A stretch of DNA of 64,000 nucleotides from Eledone cirrhosa (lineage: Eukaryota; Mollusca; Cephalopoda; Octopoda; Eledonidae), in the NCBI GenBank assembly GCA_964016885.1, contig OZ024740.1, positions 8,762,450 through 8,826,449 of the forward strand. The letters run 5' to 3'. The notes under the pieces are model-generated. The model made no database searches. It saw nothing but the letters and a program-made list of their open reading frames with translations, and was not told the DNA's origin. Below are positions 15,045 to 26,562 of this stretch, in pieces (positions within the stretch are counted from its first letter, which is position 1; every line of letters begins with the position of its first letter). Made by a program: the position numbers and the translations under genes.

Positions 15045-16740
15045 TATTGGTATATCAATTTCGATTGGTGTGTCAGTTTCTGTTGGTATGTCAATTTCGA
15101 TTGGTATGTCAGTTTCTATTGGTATATCAGTTTCTATTGATATATCAGTTTCGATTGGTATGTCAGTTTCGATTAGTAAATCAGTTTCTATTTGTATGTC
15201 AGTTTCTATTGGTATATCAGTTTCGATTGGTATATCAGTTTCGATTGGTATGTCAATTTCGATTGGTATGTCAGTTTCGATTTGTATATCAGTTTCGATT
15301 GGTATGTCAGTTTCGATTGGTATGTCAGTTTCGATTGGTATGTCAGTTTCTATTGGTATATCAGTTTCGATTCATATATCGGTTCCGATTAGTATATCAG
15401 TTTCTATTGGCATGCCAATTTCGATTGGTATGTCAGTTTCGATTTGTATATCAGTTTCGATTGGTATGTCAGTTTCTATTGGTATATCCGTTTCGATTGG
15501 TATGTCAGTTTCAATTAGTATATCAGTTTCTATTGGTATGTCAGTTTCTATTGGTATATCAATTTCGATTGGTATATCAGTTTCGATTAATATGTCAGTT
15601 TCGATTCATATGTCAGTTTCGATTGGTATGTCAGTTTCGATTGGTATGTCAGTTTCTATTGGTACGTCAGTTTCAATTGGTATATCAGTTTCAATTGGTA
15701 TGTCAGTTTTATTGATTGGTATATCAGTTTCGATTGGTATGTCAATTTCGATTGGTATGTCAGTTTAGATTTGTATATCAGTTTCGATTGGTATGTCAGT
15801 TTCGATTGGTATGTCAGTTTTTTATTGGTATGTCAGTTTCTATTGGTATATCCGTTTCGATTGGTATATCAGTTTCGATTCGTATGTCAGTTTCTATTAT
15901 TATGTCAGTTTGTATTGGTATATCAGTTTCAATTGGTATATCAGTTTCTATTGGTATGTCAGTTTTATTGGTATGTCAGTTTCGATTGGTATATCAGTTT
16001 CTGTTGGTATGTCAGTTTCGATTAGTATGTCAATTTATATTGGTATATCAGTTTCGATTGGTATGTCAATTTATATTTGTATGTCAGTTTCGATTGGTAT
16101 GTCTATTTCGATTGGTATATAAGTTTCTATTTGTATGTCAGTCTCGATTGGTATATCAATTTTGATTGGTATATCAGTTTCTATTGGTATATCAGTTCCG
16201 ATTAGTATATCAGTTTCGATTGCTATGTCAGTTTCTATTGGTATATCAGTTTCGATTGATATATCAGTTTTGATTAGTATGTCAGGTTCTATTGGCATGT
16301 CAGTTTCGATTCGTATGTCCGTTTCGATTAGTATATCAGTTTCTGTTGGTATACCATTTTCGTTTGGTATGTTAGTTTCCAAAGGTATGTCAGTATATAT
16401 TTGTATGTCAGTTTCGATTGGTATGTCAGTTTCCATTGGTATGTCTGTTTCGATTGGTATATCAGTTTCTATTGGTATATCAGTTTCGATTGGTATGTTA
16501 GTCCTCGATTGGTATATCAGTTTCGATTGGTATATCAGTTTTGATTGGTATGTTAGTTTCTATTGGTATGTCAGTTTCGATTAGTATATCAGTTTCTATT
16601 GGTATATCAGTTTCGATTGGTATGTTAGTCCTCGATTTGTACGTCAGTTTCTATTGGTATATCAATTTTGATTGGTATGTCAGTTTCTGTTGGTATGTCA
16701 ATTTCGATTGGTATGTCAGTTTCTATTGGTATATCAGTTT
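15045..16740 (+). repeat. 3.86-kb-offset duplication, copy 1
   Basis: This segment matches 18,905-20,600 at a constant offset of 3,860, with only isolated substitutions noticed (for example T at 16,667 against C at 20,527). It contains rare markers such as GGTACGTCAG, the GTTTTTTATTGG unit near 15,818, and GTATATAAGTTTC near 16,117, all kept in the other copy. Its right part overlaps the 1,209-bp duplication, so several rounds of copying are nested here. Confidence 0.9.
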
Positions 16741-18615
16741 CGAATGGTATGTCAATTTCTATTGGTGTGTAAGTTTCGATTAGTATATCAGTTTCTATTT
16801 GTATGTCAATTTTCGATTGATATGTCAGTTTCTCTTGGTATATCAGTTTCTATTGATATATCAGTTTCGATTGGTATGTCAGTTTCGATTAGTAAATCAG
16901 TTTCTATTTGTATGTCAGTTTCTATTGGTATATCAGTTTCGATTGGTATATCAGTTTCGATTGGTATGTCAATTTCGATTGGTATGTCAGATTCGATTTG
17001 TATATCAGTTTCGATTGGTATGTCAGTTTCTATTGGTATGTCAGTTTCTATTGGTATATCAGTTTCGATTCATATATCGGTTCCGATTAGTATATCAGTT
17101 ACTATTGATGTGTCAGTTTCGATTAGTATATCAGCTTCTATTTGTATGTCAGTTTCGATTGGTATGTCAGTTTCTATTGGTATATCAGTTTCAATTGGTA
17201 TATCAGTTTCGATTCGTATATCAGTTTCGATTCGTATGTCAGTTTCTTTTATCATGTCAGTTTGTATTGGTATATCAGTTTCAATTGGTATATCAGTTTA
17301 TATTTGGTATGTCAGTTTTATTTGTATGTCAGTTTCGATTGGTATATCAGTTACTGTTGGTATGTCAATTTCGATTAGTATGTCAGTTTCTATTGGTATA
17401 TCAGTTCCGATTAGTATATCAGTTTCGATTGCTATGTCAGTTTCTATTGGTATATCAGTTTCGATTGATATATCAGTTTTGATTAGTATGTCAGGTTCTA
17501 TTGGCATGTCAGTTTCGATTCGTATGTCCGTTTCGATTAGTATATCAGTTTCTGTTGGTATACCATTTTCGTTTGGTATGTTAGTTTCCAAAGGTATGTC
17601 AGTATATATTTGTATGTCAGTTTCGATTGGTATGTCAGTTTCCATTGGTATGTCTGTTTCGATTGGTATATCAGTTTCTATTGGTATATCAGTTTCGATT
17701 GGTATGTTAGTCCTCGATTGGTATATCAGTTTCGATTGGTATATCAGTTTTGATTGGTATGTTAGTTTCTATTGGTATGTCAGTTTCGATTAGTATATCA
17801 GTTTCTATTGGTATATCAGTTTCGATTGGTATGTTAGTCCTCGATTTGTACGTCAGTTTCTATTGGTATATCAATTTTGATTGGTATGTCAGTTTCTGTT
17901 GGTATGTCAATTTCGATTGGTATGTCAGTTTCTATTGGTATATCAGTTTCGAATGGTATGTCAATTTCTATTGGTGTGTAAGTTTCGATTAGTATATCAG
18001 TTTCTATTTGTATGTCAATTTTCGATTGATATGTCAGTTTCTCTTGGTATATCAGTTTCTATTGATATATCAGTTTCGATTGGTATGTCAGTTTCGATTA
18101 GTAAATCAGTTTCTATTTGTATGTCAGTTTCTATTGGTATATCAGTTTCGATTGGTATATCAGTTTCGATTGGTATATCAATTTCGATTGGTATGTCAGA
18201 TTCGATTTGTATATCAGTTTCGATTGGTATGTCAGTTTCTATTGGTATGTCAGTTTCTATTGGTATATCAGTTTCGATTCATATATCGGTTCCGATTAGT
18301 ATATCAGTTACTATTGATGTGTCAGTTTCGATTAGTATATCAGCTTCTATTTGTATGTCAGTTTCGATTGGTATGTCAGTTTCTATTGGTATATCAGTTT
18401 CAATTGGTATATCAGTTTCGATTCGTATATCAGTTTCGATTCGTATGTCAGTTTCTATTATCATGTCAGTTTGTATTGGTATATCAGTTTCAATTGGTAT
18501 ATCAGTTTATATTTGGTATGTCAGTTTTATTTGTATGTCAGTTTCGATTGGTATATCGGTTACTGTTGGTATGTCAATTTCGATTAGTATGTCAGTTTCT
18601 ATTGGTATATCAGTT
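16176..18615 (+). repeat. Head-to-tail 1,209-bp duplication (two units)
   Basis: Two directly adjacent copies of a 1,209-bp block, about 16,176-17,384 and 17,385-18,593, with the match running on to about 18,615. Each carries the same ordered markers: CAGTTCCGATTAG, TATACCATTTTCGTTTGG, GGTGTGTAAGTTTCG, GTATGTCAGATTCG and CAGTTACTATTGATG. Differences are few; for example TTTCTTTTATCATG near 17,240 corresponds to TTTCTATTATCATG near 18,450. No length change was seen between the two. Confidence 0.9.
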
Positions 18616-18917
18616 TCGATTGGTATGTCAGTTTCTATTGGTATGTCAGTTTTGACTAGTATATCAGTCTCTATTTGTATATCAGTTTCAAATGGTATGT
18701 CAGTTTCTATTGGTATATCAGTTTATATTTGTATGTCAGTTTCGATTGGTATGTCAGTTTCTATTGGTATATCAGTTTCAATTGGTATATCAGTTTCTAT
18801 TGGTATGTCAGTTTTATTGGTATGTCAGTTTCGATTGGTATATCAGTTTCTGTTGGCATGTCAATTTCGATTAGTATGTCAGTTTATATTGGTATATCAG
18901 TTTCGATTGGTATATCA
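18046..18917 (+). repeat. 2.54-kb-offset duplication, copy 1
   Basis: The segment matches 20,588-21,459 at an offset of 2,542. Shared markers include TCAGATTCGATTTG and CAGTTACTATTGATG units and the TCAAATGGTATGTCAG unit. Together with the 1,209- and 3,860-bp repeats it makes 15.0-21.5 kb a nested set of duplications. Confidence 0.85.
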
Positions 18918-20600
18918 ATTTCGATTGGTGTGTCAGTTTCTGTTGGTATGTCAATTTCGATTGGTATGTCAGTTTCTATTGGTATATCAGTTTCTATTGA
19001 TATATCAGTTTCGATTGGTATGTCAGTTTCGATTAGTAAATCAGTTTCTATTTGTATGTCAGTTTCTATTGGTATATCAGTTTCGATTGGTATATCAGTT
19101 TCGATTGGTATGTCAATTTCGATTGGTATGTCAGTTTCGATTTGTATATCAGTTTCGATTGGTATGTCAGTTTCGATTGGTATGTCAGTTTCGATTGGTA
19201 TGTCAGTTTCTATTGGTATATCAGTTTCGATTCATATATCGGTTCCGATTAGTATATCAGTTTCTATTGGCATGCCAATTTCGATTGGTATGTCAGTTTC
19301 GATTTGTATATCAGTTTCGATTGGTATGTCAGTTTCTATTGGTATATCCGTTTCGATTGGTATGTCAGTTTCAATTAGTATATCAGTTTCTATTGGTATG
19401 TCAGTTTCTATTGGTATATCAATTTCGATTGGTATATCAGTTTCGATTAATATGTCAGTTTCGATTCATATGTCAGTTTCGATTGGTATGTCAGTTTCGA
19501 TTGGTATGTCAGTTTCTATTGGTACGTCAGTTTCAATTGGTATATCAGTTTCAATTGGTATGTCAGTTTTATTGATTGGTATATCAGTTTCGATTGGTAT
19601 GTCAATTTCGATTGGTATGTCAGTTTAGATTTGTATATCAGTTTCGATTGGTATGTCAGTTTCGATTGGTATGTCAGTTTTTTATTGGTATGTCAGTTTC
19701 TATTGGTATATCCGTTTCGATTGGTATATCAGTTTCGATTCGTATGTCAGTTTCTATTATTATGTCAGTTTGTATTGGTATATCAGTTTCAATTGGTATA
19801 TCAGTTTCTATTGGTATGTCAGTTTTATTGGTATGTCAGTTTCGATTGGTATATCAGTTTCTGTTGGTATGTCAATTTCGATTAGTATGTCAATTTATAT
19901 TGGTATATCAGTTTCGATTGGTATGTCAATTTATATTTGTATGTCAGTTTCGATTGGTATGTCTATTTCGATTGGTATATAAGTTTCTATTTGTATGTCA
20001 GTCTCGATTGGTATATCAATTTTGATTGGTATATCAGTTTCTATTGGTATATCAGTTCCGATTAGTATATCAGTTTCGATTGCTATGTCAGTTTCTATTG
20101 GTATATCAGTTTCGATTGATATATCAGTTTTGATTAGTATGTCAGGTTCTATTGGCATGTCAGTTTCGATTCGTATGTCCGTTTCGATTAGTATATCAGT
20201 TTCTGTTGGAATACCATTTTCGTTTGGTATGTTAGTTTCCAAAGGTATGTCAGTATATATTTGTATGTCAGTTTCGATTGGTATGTCAGTTTCCATTGGT
20301 ATGTCTGTTTCGATTGGTATATCAGTTTCTATTGGTATATCAGTTTCGATTGGTATGTTAGTCCTCGATTGGTATATCAGTTTCGATTGGTATATCAGTT
20401 TTGATTGGTATGTTAGTTTCTATTGGTATGTCAGTTTCGATTAGTATATCAGTTTCTATTGGTATATCAGTTTCGATTGGTATGTTAGTCCTCGATTTGT
20501 ACGTCAGTTTCTATTGGTATATCAATTTCGATTGGTATGTCAGTTTCTGTTGGTATGTCAATTTCGATTGGTATGTCAGTTTCTATTGGTATATCAGTTT
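18905..20600 (+). repeat. 3.86-kb-offset duplication, copy 2
   Basis: This is the second copy of 15,045-16,740 with no length change. It ends where copy 1 continues into TTTCGAATGG and this copy into TTTCTATTGAT. Confidence 0.9.
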
Positions 20601-21459
20601 CTATTGATATATCAGTTTCGATTGGTATGTCAGTTTCGATTAGTAAATCAGTTTCTATTTGTATGTCAGTTTCTATTGGTATATCAGTTTCGATTGGTAT
20701 ATCAGTTTCGATTGGTATGTCAATTTCGATTGGTATGTCAGATTCGATTTGTATATCAGTTTCGATTGGTATGTCAGTTTCTATTGGTATGTCAGTTTCT
20801 ATTGGTATATCAGTTTCGATTCATATATCGGTTCCGATTAGTATATCAGTTACTATTGATGTGTCAGTTTCGATTAGTATATCAGCTTCTATTTGTATGT
20901 CAGTTTCGATTGGTATGTCAGTTTCTATTGGTATATCAGTTTCAATTGGTATATCAGTTTCGATTGGTATATCAGTTTCGATTCGTATGTCAGTTTCTAT
21001 TATCATGTCAGTTTGTATTGGTATATCAGTTTCAATTGGTATATCAGTTTATATTTGGTATGTCAGTTTTATTTGTATGTCAGTTTCGATTGGTATATCA
21101 GTTACTGTTGGTATGTCAATTTCGATTAGTATGTCAGTTTCTATTGGTATATCAGTTTCGATTGGTATGTCAGTTTCTATTGGTATGTCAGTTTTGACTA
21201 GTATATCAGTCTCTATTTGTATATCAGTTTCAAATGGTATGTCAGTTTCTATTGGTATATCAGTTTATATTTGTATGTCAGTTTCGATTGGTATGTCAGT
21301 TTCTATTGGTATATCAGTTTCAATTGGTATATCAGTTTCTATTGGTATGTCAGTTTTATTGGTATGTCAGTTTCGATTGGTATATCAGTTTCTGTTGGCA
21401 TGTCAATTTCGATTAGTATGTCAGTTTATATTGGTATATCAGTTTCGATTGGTATATCA
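20588..21459 (+). repeat. 2.54-kb-offset duplication, copy 2
   Basis: This is the partner of 18,046-18,917. It diverges on the right where this copy reads TTTCTATTCGTATATC and the other moves into the TCAATTTCGATTGGTG string. Confidence 0.85.
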
Positions 21460-22780
21460 GTTTCTATTCGTATATCAGTTTTGACTAGTATATCAGTCGC
21501 TATTGGTATGTCTATTTCGAATGGTATATCAGTTTTGATTGGTATATCAGTTTCTATTGGTATATCAGTTCCGATTGGTATATCAGTTTCGATTGGTATG
21601 TCAGTTTCTATTGGTATGTCAGTTTCGATTGGCATGTCAGTTTCTATTGGTATATCAGTTTTGATTGGTATGTTAGTTTCTATTGGTATGTCAGTTCCGA
21701 TTGGTATGTTAGTCCTCGATTTGTATGTCCGTTTCTATTGGTATATCAATTTCGATTGGTATGTCAGTTTCTATTGGTATGTCAGTTTCTATTGGTATAT
21801 CAGTTTCGATTGGTATGTCAGTTTCAATTAGTATATCAGTTTCTATTGGTATGTCAGTTTCTATTGGTATATCAATTTCGATTGGTATATCAGTTTCGAT
21901 TAGTATGTCAGTTTCGATTCATATGTCAGTTTTGATTGGTATGTCAGTTTCGATTGGTATGTCAGTTTCTATTGGTATGTCAGTTTCAATTGGTATATCA
22001 GTTTCAATTGGTATGTCAGTTTTATTGGTATGTCAATTTCGATTGGTATATCAGTTTCGATTGGTATGTCAATTTCGATAGGTATGTCAGTTTAGATTTG
22101 TATATCAGTTTCGATTGGTATGTCAGTTTCGATTGGTATGTCAGTTTCGATTGGTATGTCAGTTTCTATTGGTATATCAATTTCGATTCATATATCGGTT
22201 TCAATTAGTATATCAGTTACTATTGATCTGTCAGTTTCGATTAGTATATCAGCTTCTATTTGTATGTCAGTTTCAATTGGTATGTCAGTTTCTATTGGTA
22301 TATCAGTGTCAATTGGTATATCAGTTTCGATTCGTATGTCAGTTTCTATTATTATGTCAGTTTGTATTGGTATATCAGTTTCAATTGGTATATCAGTTTC
22401 TATTGGTATGTCAGTTTTATTGGTATGTCAGTTTTATTGGTATATCAGTTTCTGTTGGTATGTCAATTTCGATTAGAATGTCAGTTTATATTGGTATATC
22501 AGTTTCGATTGGTATATCAGTTTCTATTGGTATGTCAGTTTTGACTAGTATATCAGTCTCTATTGGTATGTCAGTTTCGATTGGTATGTCTATTTCGAAT
22601 GGTATATCAGTTTTGATTGGTATATCAGTTTCTATTGGTATATCAGTTCCAATTAGTATATCAGTTTCGATTGGTATGTCAGTTTCTATTGGTATATCAG
22701 TTTCAATTGGCATATCAGTTTCGATTGGTATATCAGTTTCGATTCGTATGTCAGTTTCTATTATTATGTCAGTTTGTATT

Positions 22781-25038
22781 AAGCTAAAGGACCCCACAGC
22801 CAAAAATAAATTTCAAAACATATTACTTGATGCTTTCGACAGTAAGGAAGAACACTTAGAGTCGGACAATATAGAGGGACAGTGGGAATTTCTGAAAGCA
22901 AACCTGCTGTTGGCCACAGACGAAGTCTGTGGCTGGAGCAGGCCTGTAGGCAGGAGGAGAGTAACATGGTGGTGGAACAGTAAGGTGGAGGAGTCAATTA
23001 AGGCCAAAAAGCAGGCTTGGAAAGTATGGCGGGATGGGGGAAGTAGAGTAGACTATCAAGTGGCCAGGAGGGAAGCTAGGAGAGAAGTGTACTTAGCAAG
23101 AAGGGAAGCTGAGGAAAGAAAGTTCAAGCATGTCCTACAACGCGATGACCAAAAACGTGAGGTGTTCAGGATTGCTAGGCAATGCGTCAAGGAAAACCGT
23201 GATATTGTCGGGGAGAAGTGTGTACTTAACGATGATGGCATACTTGCCATCACCGACACTGATAAGAAGGCAGCTTGGAAGTGTCACTATGAAAGGCTAC
23301 TAAATGAGGAGAATAAATGGGAGAAAGACAGTCTCCCCCATGTCGACCCAATAGAGGGACCAGCAGTGTTAGTCGAGGGGAGTATAATAAGTAAGGCAAT
23401 CAAGGATATGAAGACAGGTAAGGCGGCTGGGCCTTCGGAAATAGTTGCTGAGATGCTGAAGGCATCTGGCACGGTGGGACACACCATGGTCACCCGCATA
23501 GTTAACCAAGTCGTACAGAATGGGGTTGTTCCAAAGGACTGGCATAGCAGCATCATCGTTAACTGTTATAAGGGTAAAGGAGACGCCTAGATAGGAGTAA
23601 CTATAGAGGCATTAAATTAATCGACCAGGTCATGAAGGTCACAGAAAAAGTAATAGCGCAACTAATCAGAGAGAGAATTGACCTAGATGAAATGCAGTTC
23701 GGGTTTGTGTCAGGCAAAAGTACCACAGACGCTCTTTTCATAGTACGACAACTACAGGAGAAGTACCTAGCTAAAGGTAAACCCCTCTACTTAGCTTTTG
23801 TCGACTTGGAGAAAGCCTTCGACAGAGTCCCCCGCTCCATTATCTGGTGGGCTCTTAGAAAACTAGGCGTTGACGAATGGCTTGTGAGGGCTATACAAGC
23901 CATGTATAAAGAAACAGTCAGCAAGGTTAGAATTAACAACGAATATAGTGAAGAGTTTAGCGTAAAAGTTGGCGTCCATCAGGGCTCTGTTCTCAGCCCC
24001 CTACTATTTATTATTGCCCTTCAGGCTATAACAGAGGAGTTCAAGACAGGCTGCCCATGGGAACTCCTATACGCAGACGACCTGACACTCATAGCGGAAT
24101 CAATGGCCGAGCTAGAGAAGAAATTCCAAACATGGAAGCACGGCCTAGAGTCAAAAGGACTTAAAATTAACCTGGCTAAGACCAAAGTTCTAGTTTGTAG
24201 GAAAGAAAACAAGGCGGCGGTCCCTTCTGGGAAATGGTCGTGCTCGGTGTGTAGGAAAGGCGTAGGTAGAAACTCCATTTTGTGTCCTAAATGCAAAGTA
24301 TGGGTGCATAAAAGATGTAGTGGGATCACAGGTAAGCTAACTAAGAACATAGATTTTACATGTGGCCGGTGTTCTGGTGCAATAAGTAGCAGCAAGTGCC
24401 CACACAATACTAGCTCTTTCAATTGCGCAGAGGGTTCTATAGAAATAGTGGACAGCTTCCGTTACCTGGGCGATAAAATCAGCAGTGGGGGAGGGTGCTC
24501 TGAAAGTACTGTAGCTAGAGTCAGAACTGGTTGGAAAAAGTTCAGAGAGCTTATACCACTATTAGCTGCTAAAGGGTTCTCCCTAAAAATGAAAGGCAGG
24601 TTGTACGATGCCTGCATACGAACAGCAATGTTGCATGGCAGTGAGACCTGGGCATTGTGTGCAGAGGATATACGCAGACTAGAGAGGAACGAAGCTTGCA
24701 TGCTCCGCTGGATGTGTAACAGTAATATACGTGAACGGCAAAGCATAAACGAACTAAGGAAAAAATTAGAGATAAGAGGGATCAGATGTTGTTTACTCGA
24801 GAGAAGGCTACGTTGGTATGGACACGTGATGCGCATGAAAGTCGATAGCTGTATAACAAAGTGCAGGGCAATAAAGATAGACGGTAGCCACGGAATAGGC
24901 AGACCTAGAAAAACCTGGGACGAGCTGATAAACTCCGACCTCACACACTTACATTTCTCCAAGACAATGTCACTGGACCGAGACCTTTGGCGGTACTCAG
25001 TAACAGAGAAGACCCGCCTTGCCAGTAGGCATCTCTAA
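22781..25038 (+). pseudogene. LINE reverse transcriptase, 5'-truncated and frameshifted
   Basis: This is the pol-like protein of the LINE, which would copy element RNA into DNA at the nicked target. About 752 codons remain. Segment 1 (269 codons, 22,781-23,587) holds the linker with TWWWN (residues 62-66) and the start of the RT domain with GKAAGPSEI (213-221). A TAG at 23,588 follows loss of one C in the C-run at 23,586-23,587; the other copy in this window has the extra base. The second frame resumes at 23,587 and contains, counted from the ATG at 23,632, FVDLEKAFD (56-64), QGSVLSPLL (117-125) and the catalytic YADD (147-150, bases 24,070-24,081). A PHD-like zinc finger follows (Cys 204, 207, 218, 221, His 226, Cys 229, 244, 247), then RRLRWYGHVMRM (391-402) and GRPRKTWDELI. 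The catalytic motifs are intact, but truncation and frameshift make the copy non-functional. The open frame that runs in from the array upstream is accidental. Confidence 0.93.
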
Positions 25039-25376
25039 CAAAATACACCCCGTCCCACCACCACCACCCCCACCCCATCCACACCACCCCGTCCTATGTA
25101 AAGTTATGTTGGTGCCGCGCCATCCGGGCCGAAACAAATGAGATCGTGTAGGTGTCACGACAAAAAAACACACAGTCCACGCTGTAATGTGGCCGTGTAG
25201 GCAACACGGTAAAAACCTCCCAGACCCACACTGTAAATGTGGTTGGTGTTAGGAAGGGCATCCAACTGTAGAAAACCTGCCAGACAGTCCTATGCGAGCA
25301 AGACAATCACTCTTGCCTCAAGTGGGACTACCCCCGTCCAAACCCATGCAAGCGTGGAACACGGACGTTAAACGTT
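25039..25376 (+). other. 3' untranslated region of LINE copy 1
   Basis: Non-coding tail of the element. It opens with a C-rich stretch of CCACC runs (about 25,053-25,090), then a GAAACAAATGAGATCGTG segment, one copy of a 112-bp unit (25,177-25,288) and a terminal segment with TGCAAGCGTGGAACACGG and ACGGACGTTAAACG. The 112-bp unit is present three times in the other copy. The last segments resemble the 3' ends of cephalopod LINEs and SINEs, from memory. A 70-codon frame on the - strand here is not considered a gene. Confidence 0.8.
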
Positions 25377-25397
25377 GATGATGATGATGATGATGAT
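25377..25397 (+). repeat. (GAT)7 tail of LINE copy 1
   Basis: Seven GAT triplets form the 3' terminus and run directly into array sequence ATCAGTTTCAATTGG. A short simple repeat instead of poly(A) is typical of several non-LTR families. The last bases overlap the array word ATATCAG, so the junction could be placed one or two bases either way. Confidence 0.9.
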
Positions 25398-26562
25398 ATC
25401 AGTTTCAATTGGTATATCAGTTTCTATTGGTATGTCAGTTTTATTGGTATGTCAGTTTCGATTGGTATGTCAGTTTTATTGGTATGTCAGTTTCTATTGG
25501 TATATCAATTTCGATTCATATATCGGTTTCAATTAGTATATCAGTTTCTATTGATGTGTCAGTTTCGATTAGTATATCAGCTTCTATTTGTATGTCAGTT
25601 TCGATTGGCATGTCAGTTTCTATTGGTATGTCAGTTTCGATTGGCATGTCAGTTTCTATTGGTATATCAGTTTTGATTGGTATGTTAGTTTCTATTGGTA
25701 TGTCAGTTCCGATTGGTATGTTAGTCCTCGATTTGTATGTCAGTTTCTATTGGTATATCAATTTCGATTGGTATGTCAGTTTCTATTGGTATGTCAGTTT
25801 CTATTGGTATATCAGTTTCGATTGGTATGTCAGTTTCAATTAGTATATCAGTTTCTATTGGTATGTCAGTTTCTATTGGTATATCAATTTCGATTGTTAT
25901 ATCAGTTTCGATTAGTATGTCAGTTTCGATTCATATGTCAGTTTCGATTGGTATGTCAGTTTCGATTGGTATGTCAGTTTCTATTGGTATATCAGTTTCA
26001 ATTGGTATATCAGTTTCAAATGGTATGTCAGTTTTATTGGTATGTCAATTTCGATTGGTATATCAGTTTCGATTGGTATGTCAATTTCGATTGGTATGTC
26101 AGTTTAGATTTGTATATCAGTTTCGATTGGTATGTCAGTTTCGATTGGTATGTCAGTTTCGATTGGTATGTCAGTTTCTATTGGTATATCAATTTCGATT
26201 CATATATCGGTTTCAATTAGTATATCAGTTTCTATTGATCTGTCAGTTTCGATTAGTATATCAGCTTCTATTTGTATGTCAGTTTGAATTGGTATGTCAG
26301 TTTCTATTGGTATATCAGTGTCAATTGGTATATCAGTTTCGATTCGTATGTCAGTTTCTATTATTATGTCAGTTTGTATTGGTATATCAGTTTCAATTGG
26401 TATATCAGTTTCTATTGGTATGTCAGTTTTATTGGTATGTTAGTTTCGATTGGTATATCAGTTTCTGTTGGTATGTCAATTTCGATTAGTATGTCAGTTT
26501 ATATTGGTATATCAGTTTCGATTGGTATATCAGTTTCTATTGGTATGTCAGTTTTGACTAGT

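Larger units (their letters stand above)
1..22780 (+). repeat. 18-bp satellite/minisatellite array, left block
   Basis: Uninterrupted head-to-tail units with consensus GGTATRTCAGTTTCKATT, about 1,265 units by length. Two positions account for most variation: A/G in TATRTC, and the base before ATT (G, T or A). Less common units include GGTATGTCAGTTTTGATT, AGTATATCAGTTTCAATT, TCATATATCGGTTCCGATT-like forms, 17-bp units (TATGTCAGTTTTATTGG) and 19-bp units (TATGTTAGTCCTCGATTTG). The same strings of variants recur at irregular spacing, so the array is a mosaic of higher-order blocks rather than a uniform one. The consensus strand is rich in T and G. The stretch 12,042-15,044 and the end 21,460-22,780 belong to no long duplication listed here but are made of the same units. 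No gene is supported anywhere in this block. The array continues beyond the left edge of the window. Confidence 0.97.
22781..25397 (+). mobile_element. Non-LTR retrotransposon (LINE) copy 1, 5'-truncated
   Basis: A 2.6-kb block of ordinary-complexity DNA cuts into the 18-bp array. It begins at AAGCTAAAGGACC directly after an array unit. It holds a reverse-transcriptase frame with one frameshift, then a 338-bp 3' untranslated region, and ends in a (GAT)7 tract that meets the array. The apurinic-type endonuclease domain expected upstream of the reverse transcriptase in such elements is missing, so the copy is 5'-truncated, as is usual for target-primed insertion. No target-site duplication is visible; compared with uninterrupted array, about three bases (GGT) are lost at the site. 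The family is not resolved from sequence alone. The 3' tail resembles cephalopod LINE/SINE tails (from memory, unverified). Confidence 0.93.

Noticed and set aside
1..22780. CRISPR-like direct repeats
   Set aside because: The repeats are contiguous with no unique spacers, and the LINE content indicates an animal genome.
22115..23590. 491-codon frame joining array translation to the LINE reverse transcriptase
   Set aside because: The array happens to be open in the frame of the truncated LINE; the fusion is accidental. Only 22,781 onward is element coding sequence.
24021..24962. Minus-strand frames of 133 and 166 codons opposite the reverse transcriptase, with counterparts at 62,676-63,827
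   Set aside because: Antisense shadows of the conserved reverse-transcriptase frame; no recognisable domain.
25290..25397. Independent SINE insertion at the end of LINE copy 1
   Set aside because: The segment is continuous with the LINE 3' UTR in both copies, with no internal GAT tract or tRNA-like promoter boxes that I could identify, so it is more simply the LINE's own tail.
22770..25410. Target-site duplication around LINE copy 1
   Set aside because: The flanks TTTGTATT and ATATCAG are different parts of one array unit; no direct repeat longer than chance was found.
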